From Aphelocoma coerulescens (Eukaryota > Chordata > Aves > Passeriformes > Corvidae), in NCBI RefSeq assembly GCF_041296385.1, contig NW_027183602.1, forward strand, positions 62,001-126,000: a stretch of DNA of 64,000 bases, read 5' to 3'. Positions 1-10,188 of this stretch are shown here, in pieces; within the stretch, counting starts at the first letter, position 1, and each line of letters opens with the position of its first letter. The notes below the pieces were generated by a model. It searched no databases. It was not told where the DNA came from and worked only from the letters and a program-made list of their open reading frames with translations. A program made the translations under genes and the position numbers.

Positions 1-17
1 AGGAACGCCTTCTTTCC

Positions 18-27
18 GGACGCGTCC
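18..27. repeat. 10-bp palindrome GGACGCGTCC (unit 1; present in each unit)
   Basis: Perfect self-complementary decamer containing an MluI site (ACGCGT), one per unit. Role unknown. Confidence 0.8.
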
Positions 28-67
28 TTCTGGGTGTGCTCAAGCTGCGTGGACTCTGCAGCCCTGA

Positions 68-81
68 AGGTTCAAGAACCT
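68..81. repeat. Inverted repeat AGGTTC-AA-GAACCT
   Basis: Six-base perfect arms around a two-base centre; the loop is too small for a stable hairpin, so it reads more like a dyad protein site than an RNA stem. It resembles a tRNA B box over the first eight bases only, and no tRNA fold surrounds it. Confidence 0.7.
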
Positions 82-325
82 GTTTCTGGCCAGCTTGTGT
101 GCTGGAGTGCAAGGGCTGCGCCTTCCGTCCTGAAGCAGGCAGCGCATTCTCAGCTGAATCTGCTTGTGAAGCAGCTCTTGGCTGGACACTTGACATTCGC
201 TCCACTGAGTACGTTAGCCCGGTGCCCAGCTGCTCCGTTCTTCGCCTTCTGTGGTCCGGACAGAACTTGAAGCGCAGCGATGGCTTGGAGCTTTGCCGCT
301 CTTCAGCGTGAACACTGCACGCAGC

Positions 326-344
326 CACGGTGTGCCGTGCACGG
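326..344. repeat. Overlapping hairpin and 10-bp palindrome
   Basis: CACGG at 326-330 pairs with CCGTG at 335-339 across a four-base loop, and CCGTGCACGG at 335-344 is itself a perfect palindrome with an ApaLI site. The two structures share an arm and so exclude one another. Present in each unit. Confidence 0.7.
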
Positions 345-577
345 ATTTCCCTCAGCTCGACGTACAATCACATCCTCTTGCCGTTTCCCAGAGTCGAAAG
401 TGTCCGCGTAGCTCTCGCTCAGCGAAATGCGTCAGGCGAGAAACACTTGCTGGATTGGCTTTTCGCTGGCCCAGACTTTCCACGCCGCACCACAACTCGG
501 GCAACGAGGAGGAGAAAAGGCAGGACATCTTTGCGTCCTGGCACGTTCTTCTTCGCGAGACGCCTATTCCGCGCCTT

Positions 578-584
578 CCCCCCC
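578..584. repeat. C7 homopolymer
   Basis: Run of seven C. A G6 run lies at 1444-1449. Both keep their length wherever I read them, and unit lengths differ only by the C at offset 1071, so there is no sign of slippage or homopolymer sequencing error. Confidence 0.8.
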
Positions 585-593
585 TGCAAGGCT

Positions 594-599
594 GTAAAG
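594..599 (+). other. Splice-donor-like GTAAGG, altered in A598 units
   Basis: The majority sequence at offset 594 is GTAAGG. The seven A598 units, including this one, read GTAAAG, which changes the +5 base of a donor site if it is one. No transcript evidence; motifs this short arise by chance. Confidence 0.2.
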
Positions 600-729
600 T
601 TCGCCGTGCTACTTGGAACCGAGAAGGAAGGTGCAGAGAGCACCGCGCTCTGACGGCGCTGTGCGGGCTGTAAAAGAAAGAGGGCTGCCGCTGGCACGTG
701 GTGCAAACGCAGGTTTCCACGCGCCCGGG

Positions 730-735
730 GTAAGC
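730..735 (+). other. Splice-donor-like GTAAGC
   Basis: G|GTAAGC matches the eukaryotic 5' splice consensus at +1 to +5. With the acceptor-like tract ending at 1144 it would define a ~415-bp intron. No coding continuity supports it. Confidence 0.2.
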
Positions 736-748
736 TCCGGCTGAGCTT
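732..748. repeat. Hairpin AAGCTC / GAGCTT with 5-base loop
   Basis: Six-base perfect stem (732-737 with 743-748) around a CGGCT loop; overlaps the donor-like GTAAGC at 730-735. No U-tract follows, so it is not a bacterial-type terminator. Confidence 0.6.
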
Positions 749-1018
749 GTTGACCTAAAACTGTTCTCTGTGCCAGACGGAGCTGAGACGCTTTCCCTTT
801 ACATTTGGACGACAAGAAAGACCCAGTGTGCTGCTGTATGCCGCTGCGAGGGAAAGTGCATAGGCCAGGGCGTGTTTCGGCAGAAGCAGTCGGCTGGAGC
901 ATTTCGCTGCCGGCGCAGTGCTCTGTGCGACAAGTAGGACGACGGCTCGACTCCGGCAGAATGAAAGCGCGACGTGGTGCGAAGAGCATAGAGCACGAAG
1001 GCAGGGCACCGAGCTGCG

Positions 1019-1031
1019 GTGCGCATCGCAC
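1019..1031. repeat. Short hairpin GTGCG-CAT-CGCAC
   Basis: Five-base perfect arms and three-base loop, 40 bp before the S/L indel. Present in each unit. Confidence 0.6.
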
Positions 1032-1112
1032 AGGCTGCAAGAGGAAGCGTGGCTGGCACTCGCTTCTCTGCGGATTCACGTTAGCAGCTGAACACAGAAA
1101 GTTCCACTTGCA

Positions 1113-1144
1113 GCTACTCCTGCTGCTACCTATTTCTCTTCCAG
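1113..1144 (+). other. Splice-acceptor-like pyrimidine tract ending in CAG
   Basis: A pyrimidine-rich stretch with a clean run just before CCAG at 1141-1144, the usual look of a 3' splice site. It lies in the most AT-rich and CpG-free part of the unit (1081-1140 has no CpG). No transcript evidence. Confidence 0.25.
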
Positions 1145-1158
1145 CTTTCCCTGGAAAG
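1145..1158. repeat. Inverted repeat CTTTCC-CT-GGAAAG
   Basis: Six-base perfect arms around two bases, immediately after the acceptor-like CAG. Confidence 0.7.
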
Positions 1159-1321
1159 AATTGTGCCCAGCTTTATGCTCGGAGGTGCAGAGGTGACAGC
1201 GGTAGATGCGGCAGAGAACGGCAATCCAGAGTGCAGCGGACGGTTTCTGGTGCTTTACGCGAGGCAAGGCGAACGTGCAGCCCAGCAGTGGCTTTTACTT
1301 CTGGAGCCTTTTGCTTCGGTA

Positions 1322-1335
1322 GCAGCAGCTGCTGC
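1322..1335. repeat. 14-bp perfect palindrome GCAGCAGCTGCTGC
   Basis: Longest perfect palindrome noticed in the unit, centred on CAGCTG (PvuII site, also an E-box form). Built from a CAG/CTG trinucleotide run. One per unit, so a regularly spaced site every ~1455 bp. Confidence 0.8.
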
Positions 1336-1455
1336 AAGTGGGCAACGGAGCTGCGAGAGTGAATAACGTGACGGTACGCCTATCTGAGAAGGAAGCCGCC
1401 GAGCCGCAGTGTGTTGTGCCCAGTTTCAAGGCTGCTTGGAGAAGGGGGGTACTTG

Positions 1456-2910
1456 AGGAACGCCTTCTTTCCGGACGCGTCCTTCTGGGTGTGCTCAAGC
1501 TGCGTGGACTCTGCAGCCCTGAAGGTTCAAGAACCTGTTTCTGGCCAGCTTGTGTGCTGGAGTGCAAGGGCTGCGCCTTCCGTCCTGAAGCAGGCAGCGC
1601 ATTCTCAGCTGAATCTGCTTGTGAAGCAGCTCTTGGCTGGACACTTGACATTCGCTCCACTGAGTACGTTAGCCCGGTGCCCAGCTGCTCCGTTCTTCGC
1701 CTTCTGTGGTCCGGACAGAACTTGAAGCGCAGCGATGGCTTGGAGCTTTGCCGCTCTTCAGCGTGAACACTGCACGCAGCCACGGTGTGCCGTGCACGGA
1801 TTTCCCTCAGCTCGACGTACAATCACATCCTCTTGCCGTTTCCCAGAGTCGAAAGTGTCCGCGTAGCTCTCGCTCAGCGAAATGCGTCAGGCGAGAAACA
1901 CTTGCTGGATTGGCTTTTCGCTGGCCCAGACTTTCCACGCCGCACCACAACTCGGGCAACGAGGAGGAGAAAAGGCAGGACATCTTTGCGTCCTGGCACG
2001 TTCTTCTTCGCGAGACGCCTATTCCGCGCCTTCCCCCCCTGCAAGGCTGTAAGGTTCGCCGTGCTACTTGGAACCGAGAAGGAAGGTGCAGAGAGCACCG
2101 CGCTCTGACGGCGCTGTGCGGGCTGTAAAAGAAAGAGGGCTGCCGCTGGCACGTGGTGCAAACGCAGGTTTCCACGCGCCCGGGGTAAGCTCCGGCTGAG
2201 CTTGTTGACCTAAAACTGTTCTCTGTGCCAGACGGAGCTGAGACGCTTTCCCTTTACATTTGGACGACAAGAAAGACCCAGTGTGCTGCTGTATGCCGCT
2301 GCGAGGGAAAGTGCATAGGCCAGGGCGTGTTTCGGCAGAAGCAGTCGGCTGGAGCATTTCGCTGCCGGCGCAGTGCTCTGTGCGACAAGTAGGACGACGG
2401 CTCGACTCCGGCAGAATGAAAGCGCGACGTGGTGCGAAGAGCATAGAGCACGAAGGCAGGGCACCGAGCTGCGGTGCGCATCGCACAGGCTGCAAGAGGA
2501 AGCGTGGCTGGCACTCGCTTCTCTGCGGATTCACGTTAGCAGCTGAACACAGAAAGTTCCACTTGCAGCTACTCCTGCTGCTACCTATTTCTCTTCCAGC
2601 TTTCCCTGGAAAGAATTGTGCCCAGCTTTATGCTCGGAGGTGCAGAGGTGACAGCGGTAGATGCGGCAGAGAACGGCAATCCAGAGTGCAGCGGACGGTT
2701 TCTGGTGCTTTACGCGAGGCAAGGCGAACGTGCAGCCCAGCAGTGGCTTTTACTTCTGGAGCCTTTTGCTTCGGTAGCAGCAGCTGCTGCAAGTGGGCAA
2801 CGGAGCTGCGAGAGTGAATAACGTGACGGTACGCCTATCTGAGAAGGAAGCCGCCGAGCCGCAGTGTGTTGTGCCCAGTTTCAAGGCTGCTTGGAGAAGG
2901 GGGGTACTTG
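1456..2910. repeat. Unit 2, class S, majority alleles
   Basis: 1455 bp, G217, G598; no private change seen. A good representative of the plain S type. Confidence 0.96.
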
Positions 2911-4365
2911 AGGAACGCCTTCTTTCCGGACGCGTCCTTCTGGGTGTGCTCAAGCTGCGTGGACTCTGCAGCCCTGAAGGTTCAAGAACCTGTTTCTGGC
3001 CAGCTTGTGTGCTGGAGTGCAAGGGCTGCGCCTTCCGTCCTGAAGCAGGCAGCGCATTCTCAGCTGAATCTGCTTGTGAAGCAGCTCTTGGCTGGACACT
3101 TGACATTCGCTCCACTGAGTACGTTAGCCCGGTGCCCAGCTGCTCCGTTCTTCGCCTTCTGTGGTCCGGACAGAACTTGAAGCGCAGCGATGGCTTGGAG
3201 CTTTGCCGCTCTTCAGCGTGAACACTGCACGCAGCCACGGTGTGCCGTGCACGGATTTCCCTCAGCTCGACGTACAATCACATCCTCTTGCCGTTTCCCA
3301 GAGTCGAAAGTGTCCGCGTAGCTCTCGCTCAGCGAAATGCGTCAGGCGAGAAACACTTGCTGGATTGGCTTTTCGCTGGCCCAGACTTTCCACGCCGCAC
3401 CACAACTCGGGCAACGAGGAGGAGAAAAGGCAGGACATCTTTGCGTCCTGGCACGTTCTTCTTCGCGAGACGCCTATTCCGCGCCTTCCCCCCCTGCAAG
3501 GCTGTAAGGTTCGCCGTGCTACTTGGAACCGAGAAGGAAGGTGCAGAGAGCACCGCGCTCTGACGGCGCTGTGCGGGCTGTAAAAGAAAGAGGGCTGCCG
3601 CTGGCACGTGGTGCAAACGCAGGTTTCCACGCGCCCGGGGTAAGCTCCGGCTGAGCTTGTTGACCTAAAACTGTTCTCTGTGCCAGACGGAGCTGAGACG
3701 CTTTCCCTTTACATTTGGACGACAAGAAAGACCCAGTGTGCTGCTGTATGCCGCTGCGAGGGAAAGTGCATAGGCCAGGGCGTGTTTCGGCAGAAGCAGT
3801 CGGCTGGAGCATTTCGCTGCCGGCGCAGTGCTCTGTGCGACAAGTAGGACGACGGCTCGACTCCGGCAGAATGAAAGCGCGACGTGGTGCGAAGAGCATA
3901 GAGCACGAAGGCAGGGCACCGAGCTGCGGTGCGCATCGCACAGGCTGCAAGAGGAAGCGTGGCTGGCACTCGCTTCTCTGCGGATTCACGTTAGCAGCTG
4001 AACACAGAAAGTTCCACTTGCAGCTACTCCTGCTGCTACCTATTTCTCTTCCAGCTTTCCCTGGAAAGAATTGTGCCCAGCTTTATGCTCGGAGGTGCAG
4101 AGGTGACAGCGGTAGATGCGGCAGAGAACGGCAATCCAGAGTGCAGCGGACGGTTTCTGGTGCTTTACGCGAGGCAAGGCGAACGTGCAGCCCAGCAGTG
4201 GCTTTTACTTCTGGAGCCTTTTGCTTCGGTAGCAGCAGCTGCTGCAAGTGGGCAACGGAGCTGCGAGAGTGAATAACGTGACGGTACGCCTATCTGAGAA
4301 GGAAGCCGCCGAGCCGCAGTGTGTTGTGCCCAGTTTCAAGGCTGCTTGGAGAAGGGGGGTACTTG
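2911..4365. repeat. Unit 3, class S, majority alleles
   Basis: 1455 bp; no difference from unit 2 found. Confidence 0.96.
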
Positions 4366-5821
4366 AGGAACGCCTTCTTTCCGGACGCGTCCTTCTGGGT
4401 GTGCTCAAGCTGCGTGGACTCTGCAGCCCTGAAGGTTCAAGAACCTGTTTCTGGCCAGCTTGTGTGCTGGAGTGCAAGGGCTGCGCCTTCCGTCCTGAAG
4501 CAGGCAGCGCATTCTCAGCTGAATCTGCTTGTGAAGCAGCTCTTGGCTGGACACTTGACATTCGCTCCACTGAGTACGTTAGCCCGGTGCCCAGCTGCTC
4601 CGTTCTTCGCCTTCTGTGGTCCGGACAGAACTTGAAGCGCAGCGATGGCTTGGAGCTTTGCCGCTCTTCAGCGTGAACACTGCACGCAGCCACGGTGTGC
4701 CGTGCACGGATTTCCCTCAGCTCGACGTACAATCACATCCTCTTGCCGTTTCCCAGAGTCGAAAGTGTCCGCGTAGCTCTCGCTCAGCGAAATGCGTCAG
4801 GCGAGAAACACTTGCTGGATTGGCTTTTCGCTGGCCCAGACTTTCCACGCCGCACCACAACTCGGGCAACGAGGAGGAGAAAAGGCAGGACATCTTTGCG
4901 TCCTGGCACGTTCTTCTTCGCGAGACGCCTATTCCGCGCCTTCCCCCCCTGCAAGGCTGTAAGGTTCGCCGTGCTACTTGGAACCGAGAAGGAAGGTGCA
5001 GAGAGCACCGCGCTCTGACGGCGCTGTGCGGGCTGTAAAAGAAAGAGGGCTGCCGCTGGCACGTGGTGCAAACGCAGGTTTCCACGCGCCCGGGGTAAGC
5101 TCCGGCTGAGCTTGTTGACCTAAAACTGTTCTCTGTGCCAGACGGAGCTGAGACGCTTTCCCTTTACATTTGGACGACAAGAAAGACCCAGTGTGCTGCT
5201 GTATGCCGCTGCGAGGGAAAGTGCATAGGCCAGGGCGTGTTTCGGCAGAAGCAGTCGGCTGGAGCATTTCGCTGCCGGCGCAGTGCTCTGTGCGACAAGT
5301 AGGACGACGGCTCGACTCCGGCAGAATGAAAGCGCGACGTGGTGCGAAGAGCATAGAGCACGAAGGCAGGGCACCGAGCTGCGGTGCGCATCGCACAGGC
5401 TGCAAGAGGAAGCGTGGCTGGCACTCGCTTCTCTGCCGGATTCACGTTAGCAGCTGAACACAGAAAGTTCCACTTGCAGCTACTCCTGCTGCTACCTATT
5501 TCTCTTCCAGCTTTCCCTGGAAAGAATTGTGCCCAGCTTTATGCTCGGAGGTGCAGAGGTGACAGCGGTAGATGCGGCAGAGAACGGCAATCCAGAGTGC
5601 AGCGGACGGTTTCTGGTGCTTTACGCGAGGCAAGGCGAACGTGCAGCCCAGCAGTGGCTTTTACTTCTGGAGCCTTTTGCTTCGGTAGCAGCAGCTGCTG
5701 CAAGTGGGCAACGGAGCTGCGAGAGTGAATAACGTGACGGTACGCCTATCTGAGAAGGAAGCCGCCGAGCCGCAGTGTGTTGTGCCCAGTTTCAAGGCTG
5801 CTTGGAGAAGGGGGGTACTTG
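4366..5821. repeat. Unit 4, class L
   Basis: 1456 bp. First unit with the extra C (CCGG at 5436-5439). G217, G598. Confidence 0.96.
5436..5439. other. Class-L diagnostic site: extra C creating CCGG
   Basis: Shown in unit 4, the first L unit. Class S reads CTGCGG here; class L reads CTGCCGG. The insertion splits the 185-aa plus-strand frame of S units into 95- and 114-aa frames and alters the start of a minus-strand frame (156 aa to 143 aa). Confidence 0.95.
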
Positions 5822-7276
5822 AGGAACGCCTTCTTTCCGGACGCGTCCTTCTGGGTGTGCTCAAGCTGCGTGGACTCTGCAGCCCTGAAGGTTCAAGAAC
5901 CTGTTTCTGGCCAGCTTGTGTGCTGGAGTGCAAGGGCTGCGCCTTCCGTCCTGAAGCAGGCAGCGCATTCTCAGCTGAATCTGCTTGTGAAGCAGCTCTT
6001 GGCTGGACACTTGACATTCGCTCCACTGAGTACGTTAGCCCGGTGCCCAGCTGCTCCGTTCTTCGCCTTCTGTGGTCCGGACAGAACTTGAAGCGCAGCG
6101 ATGGCTTGGAGCTTTGCCGCTCTTCAGCGTGAACACTGCACGCAGCCACGGTGTGCCGTGCACGGATTTCCCTCAGCTCGACGTACAATCACATCCTCTT
6201 GCCGTTTCCCAGAGTCGAAAGTGTCCGCGTAGCTCTCGCTCAGCGAAATGCGTCAGGCGAGAAACACTTGCTGGATTGGCTTTTCGCTGGCCCAGACTTT
6301 CCACGCCGCACCACAACTCGGGCAACGAGGAGGAGAAAAGGCAGGACATCTTTGCGTCCTGGCACGTTCTTCTTCGCGAGACGCCTATTCCGCGCCTTCC
6401 CCCCCTGCAAGGCTGTAAGGTTCGCCGTGCTACTTGGAACCGAGAAGGAAGGTGCAGAGAGCACCGCGCTCTGACGGCGCTGTGCGGGCTGTAAAAGAAA
6501 GAGGGCTGCCGCTGGCACGTGGTGCAAACGCAGGTTTCCACGCGCCCGGGGTAAGCTCCGGCTGAGCTTGTTGACCTAAAACTGTTCTCTGTGCCAGACG
6601 GAGCTGAGACGCTTTCCCTTTACATTTGGACGACAAGAAAGACCCAGTGTGCTGCTGTATGCCGCTGCGAGGGAAAGTGCATAGGCCAGGGCGTGTTTCG
6701 GCAGAAGCAGTCGGCTGGAGCATTTCGCTGCCGGCGCAGTGCTCTGTGCGACAAGTAGGACGACGGCTCGACTCCGGCAGAATGAAAGCGCGACGTGGTG
6801 CGAAGAGCATAGAGCACGAAGGCAGGGCACCGAGCTGCGGTGCGCATCGCACAGGCTGCAAGAGGAAGCGTGGCTGGCACTCGCTTCTCTGCGGATTCAC
6901 GTTAGCAGCTGAACACAGAAAGTTCCACTTGCAGCTACTCCTGCTGCTACCTATTTCTCTTCCAGCTTTCCCTGGAAAGAATTGTGCCCAGCTTTATGCT
7001 CGGAGGTGCAGAGGTGACAGCGGTAGATGCGGCAGAGAACGGCAATCCAGAGTGCAGCGGACGGTTTCTGGTGCTTTACGCGAGGCAAGGCGAACGTGCA
7101 GCCCAGCAGTGGCTTTTACTTCTGGAGCCTTTTGCTTCGGTAGCAGCAGCTGCTGCAAGTGGGCAACGGAGCTGCGAGAGTGAATAACGTGACGGTACGC
7201 CTATCTGAGAAGGAAGCCGCCGAGCCGCAGTGTGTTGTGCCCAGTTTCAAGGCTGCTTGGAGAAGGGGGGTACTTG
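5822..7276. repeat. Unit 5, class S
   Basis: 1455 bp, majority alleles. Lone S between L units 4 and 6. Confidence 0.96.
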
Positions 7277-8732
7277 AGGAACGCCTTCTTTCCGGACGCG
7301 TCCTTCTGGGTGTGCTCAAGCTGCGTGGACTCTGCAGCCCTGAAGGTTCAAGAACCTGTTTCTGGCCAGCTTGTGTGCTGGAGTGCAAGGGCTGCGCCTT
7401 CCGTCCTGAAGCAGGCAGCGCATTCTCAGCTGAATCTGCTTGTGAAGCAGCTCTTGGCTGGACACTTGACATTCGCTCCACTGAGTACGTTATCCCGGTG
7501 CCCAGCTGCTCCGTTCTTCGCCTTCTGTGGTCCGGACAGAACTTGAAGCGCAGCGATGGCTTGGAGCTTTGCCGCTCTTCAGCGTGAACACTGCACGCAG
7601 CCACGGTGTGCCGTGCACGGATTTCCCTCAGCTCGACGTACAATCACATCCTCTTGCCGTTTCCCAGAGTCGAAAGTGTCCGCGTAGCTCTCGCTCAGCG
7701 AAATGCGTCAGGCGAGAAACACTTGCTGGATTGGCTTTTCGCTGGCCCAGACTTTCCACGCCGCACCACAACTCGGGCAACGAGGAGGAGAAAAGGCAGG
7801 ACATCTTTGCGTCCTGGCACGTTCTTCTTCGCGAGACGCCTATTCCGCGCCTTCCCCCCCTGCAAGGCTGTAAGGTTCGCCGTGCTACTTGGAACCGAGA
7901 AGGAAGGTGCAGAGAGCACCGCGCTCTGACGGCGCTGTGCGGGCTGTAAAAGAAAGAGGGCTGCCGCTGGCACGTGGTGCAAACGCAGGTTTCCACGCGC
8001 CCGGGGTAAGCTCCGGCTGAGCTTGTTGACCTAAAACTGTTCTCTGTGCCAGACGGAGCTGAGACGCTTTCCCTTTACATTTGGACGACAAGAAAGACCC
8101 AGTGTGCTGCTGTATGCCGCTGCGAGGGAAAGTGCATAGGCCAGGGCGTGTTTCGGCAGAAGCAGTCGGCTGGAGCATTTCGCTGCCGGCGCAGTGCTCT
8201 GTGCGACAAGTAGGACGACGGCTCGACTCCGGCAGAATGAAAGCGCGACGTGGTGCGAAGAGCATAGAGCACGAAGGCAGGGCACCGAGCTGCGGTGCGC
8301 ATCGCACAGGCTGCAAGAGGAAGCGTGGCTGGCACTCGCTTCTCTGCCGGATTCACGTTAGCAGCTGAACACAGAAAGTTCCACTTGCAGCTACTCCTGC
8401 TGCTACCTATTTCTCTTCCAGCTTTCCCTGGAAAGAATTGTGCCCAGCTTTATGCTCGGAGGTGCAGAGGTGACAGCGGTAGATGCGGCAGAGAACGGCA
8501 ATCCAGAGTGCAGCGGACGGTTTCTGGTGCTTTACGCGAGGCAAGGCGAACGTGCAGCCCAGCAGTGGCTTTTACTTCTGGAGCCTTTTGCTTCGGTAGC
8601 AGCAGCTGCTGCAAGTGGGCAACGGAGCTGCGAGAGTGAATAACGTGACGGTACGCCTATCTGAGAAGGAAGCCGCCGAGCCGCAGTGTGTTGTGCCCAG
8701 TTTCAAGGCTGCTTGGAGAAGGGGGGTACTTG
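7277..8732. repeat. Unit 6, class L, T217
   Basis: 1456 bp with T at 7493 (offset 217; G in most units). No difference from unit 7 found. Confidence 0.96.
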
Positions 8733-10188
8733 AGGAACGCCTTCTTTCCGGACGCGTCCTTCTGGGTGTGCTCAAGCTGCGTGGACTCTGCAGCCCTGAA
8801 GGTTCAAGAACCTGTTTCTGGCCAGCTTGTGTGCTGGAGTGCAAGGGCTGCGCCTTCCGTCCTGAAGCAGGCAGCGCATTCTCAGCTGAATCTGCTTGTG
8901 AAGCAGCTCTTGGCTGGACACTTGACATTCGCTCCACTGAGTACGTTATCCCGGTGCCCAGCTGCTCCGTTCTTCGCCTTCTGTGGTCCGGACAGAACTT
9001 GAAGCGCAGCGATGGCTTGGAGCTTTGCCGCTCTTCAGCGTGAACACTGCACGCAGCCACGGTGTGCCGTGCACGGATTTCCCTCAGCTCGACGTACAAT
9101 CACATCCTCTTGCCGTTTCCCAGAGTCGAAAGTGTCCGCGTAGCTCTCGCTCAGCGAAATGCGTCAGGCGAGAAACACTTGCTGGATTGGCTTTTCGCTG
9201 GCCCAGACTTTCCACGCCGCACCACAACTCGGGCAACGAGGAGGAGAAAAGGCAGGACATCTTTGCGTCCTGGCACGTTCTTCTTCGCGAGACGCCTATT
9301 CCGCGCCTTCCCCCCCTGCAAGGCTGTAAGGTTCGCCGTGCTACTTGGAACCGAGAAGGAAGGTGCAGAGAGCACCGCGCTCTGACGGCGCTGTGCGGGC
9401 TGTAAAAGAAAGAGGGCTGCCGCTGGCACGTGGTGCAAACGCAGGTTTCCACGCGCCCGGGGTAAGCTCCGGCTGAGCTTGTTGACCTAAAACTGTTCTC
9501 TGTGCCAGACGGAGCTGAGACGCTTTCCCTTTACATTTGGACGACAAGAAAGACCCAGTGTGCTGCTGTATGCCGCTGCGAGGGAAAGTGCATAGGCCAG
9601 GGCGTGTTTCGGCAGAAGCAGTCGGCTGGAGCATTTCGCTGCCGGCGCAGTGCTCTGTGCGACAAGTAGGACGACGGCTCGACTCCGGCAGAATGAAAGC
9701 GCGACGTGGTGCGAAGAGCATAGAGCACGAAGGCAGGGCACCGAGCTGCGGTGCGCATCGCACAGGCTGCAAGAGGAAGCGTGGCTGGCACTCGCTTCTC
9801 TGCCGGATTCACGTTAGCAGCTGAACACAGAAAGTTCCACTTGCAGCTACTCCTGCTGCTACCTATTTCTCTTCCAGCTTTCCCTGGAAAGAATTGTGCC
9901 CAGCTTTATGCTCGGAGGTGCAGAGGTGACAGCGGTAGATGCGGCAGAGAACGGCAATCCAGAGTGCAGCGGACGGTTTCTGGTGCTTTACGCGAGGCAA
10001 GGCGAACGTGCAGCCCAGCAGTGGCTTTTACTTCTGGAGCCTTTTGCTTCGGTAGCAGCAGCTGCTGCAAGTGGGCAACGGAGCTGCGAGAGTGAATAAC
10101 GTGACGGTACGCCTATCTGAGAAGGAAGCCGCCGAGCCGCAGTGTGTTGTGCCCAGTTTCAAGGCTGCTTGGAGAAGGGGGGTACTTG
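8733..10188. repeat. Unit 7, class L, T217
   Basis: 1456 bp with T at offset 217 (8949). Adjacent duplicate of unit 6. Confidence 0.96.

Larger units (their letters stand above)
1..1455. repeat. Unit 1, class S, A598
   Basis: Reference unit for offsets (offset equals window position). 1455 bp, G217, with A at 598 in place of the majority G. First of seven A598 units; followed by S, S, L, the same order as units 23-26 and 28-31. Confidence 0.96.

Noticed and set aside
69..80. Pol III B box (GGTTCAAG...)
   Set aside because: Only the first eight bases fit the consensus, no A box lies at a suitable distance upstream, and there is no tRNA-like fold.
191..217. Bacterial promoter from a TTGACA-like -35
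   Set aside because: TTGACA at 190-195 has no -10 box at 16-18 bp, and nothing else in the window looks bacterial.
805..1362. 185-aa plus-strand frame as a repeated gene
   Set aside because: It is split by the 1-bp insertion in 22 of 44 units, overlaps long frames on the opposite strand, and has no recognisable domain.
1..1455. Nucleosome phasing (1455 bp as eight times ~182 bp)
   Set aside because: Any length near this divides by some plausible linker length, and I saw no ~180-bp internal periodicity.
1295..1822. 175-aa minus-strand frame as a gene spanning unit junctions
   Set aside because: Intact in every copy, but only because the DNA itself is nearly invariant. It overlaps plus-strand frames over its length, and I recognise no domain, signal peptide or family.
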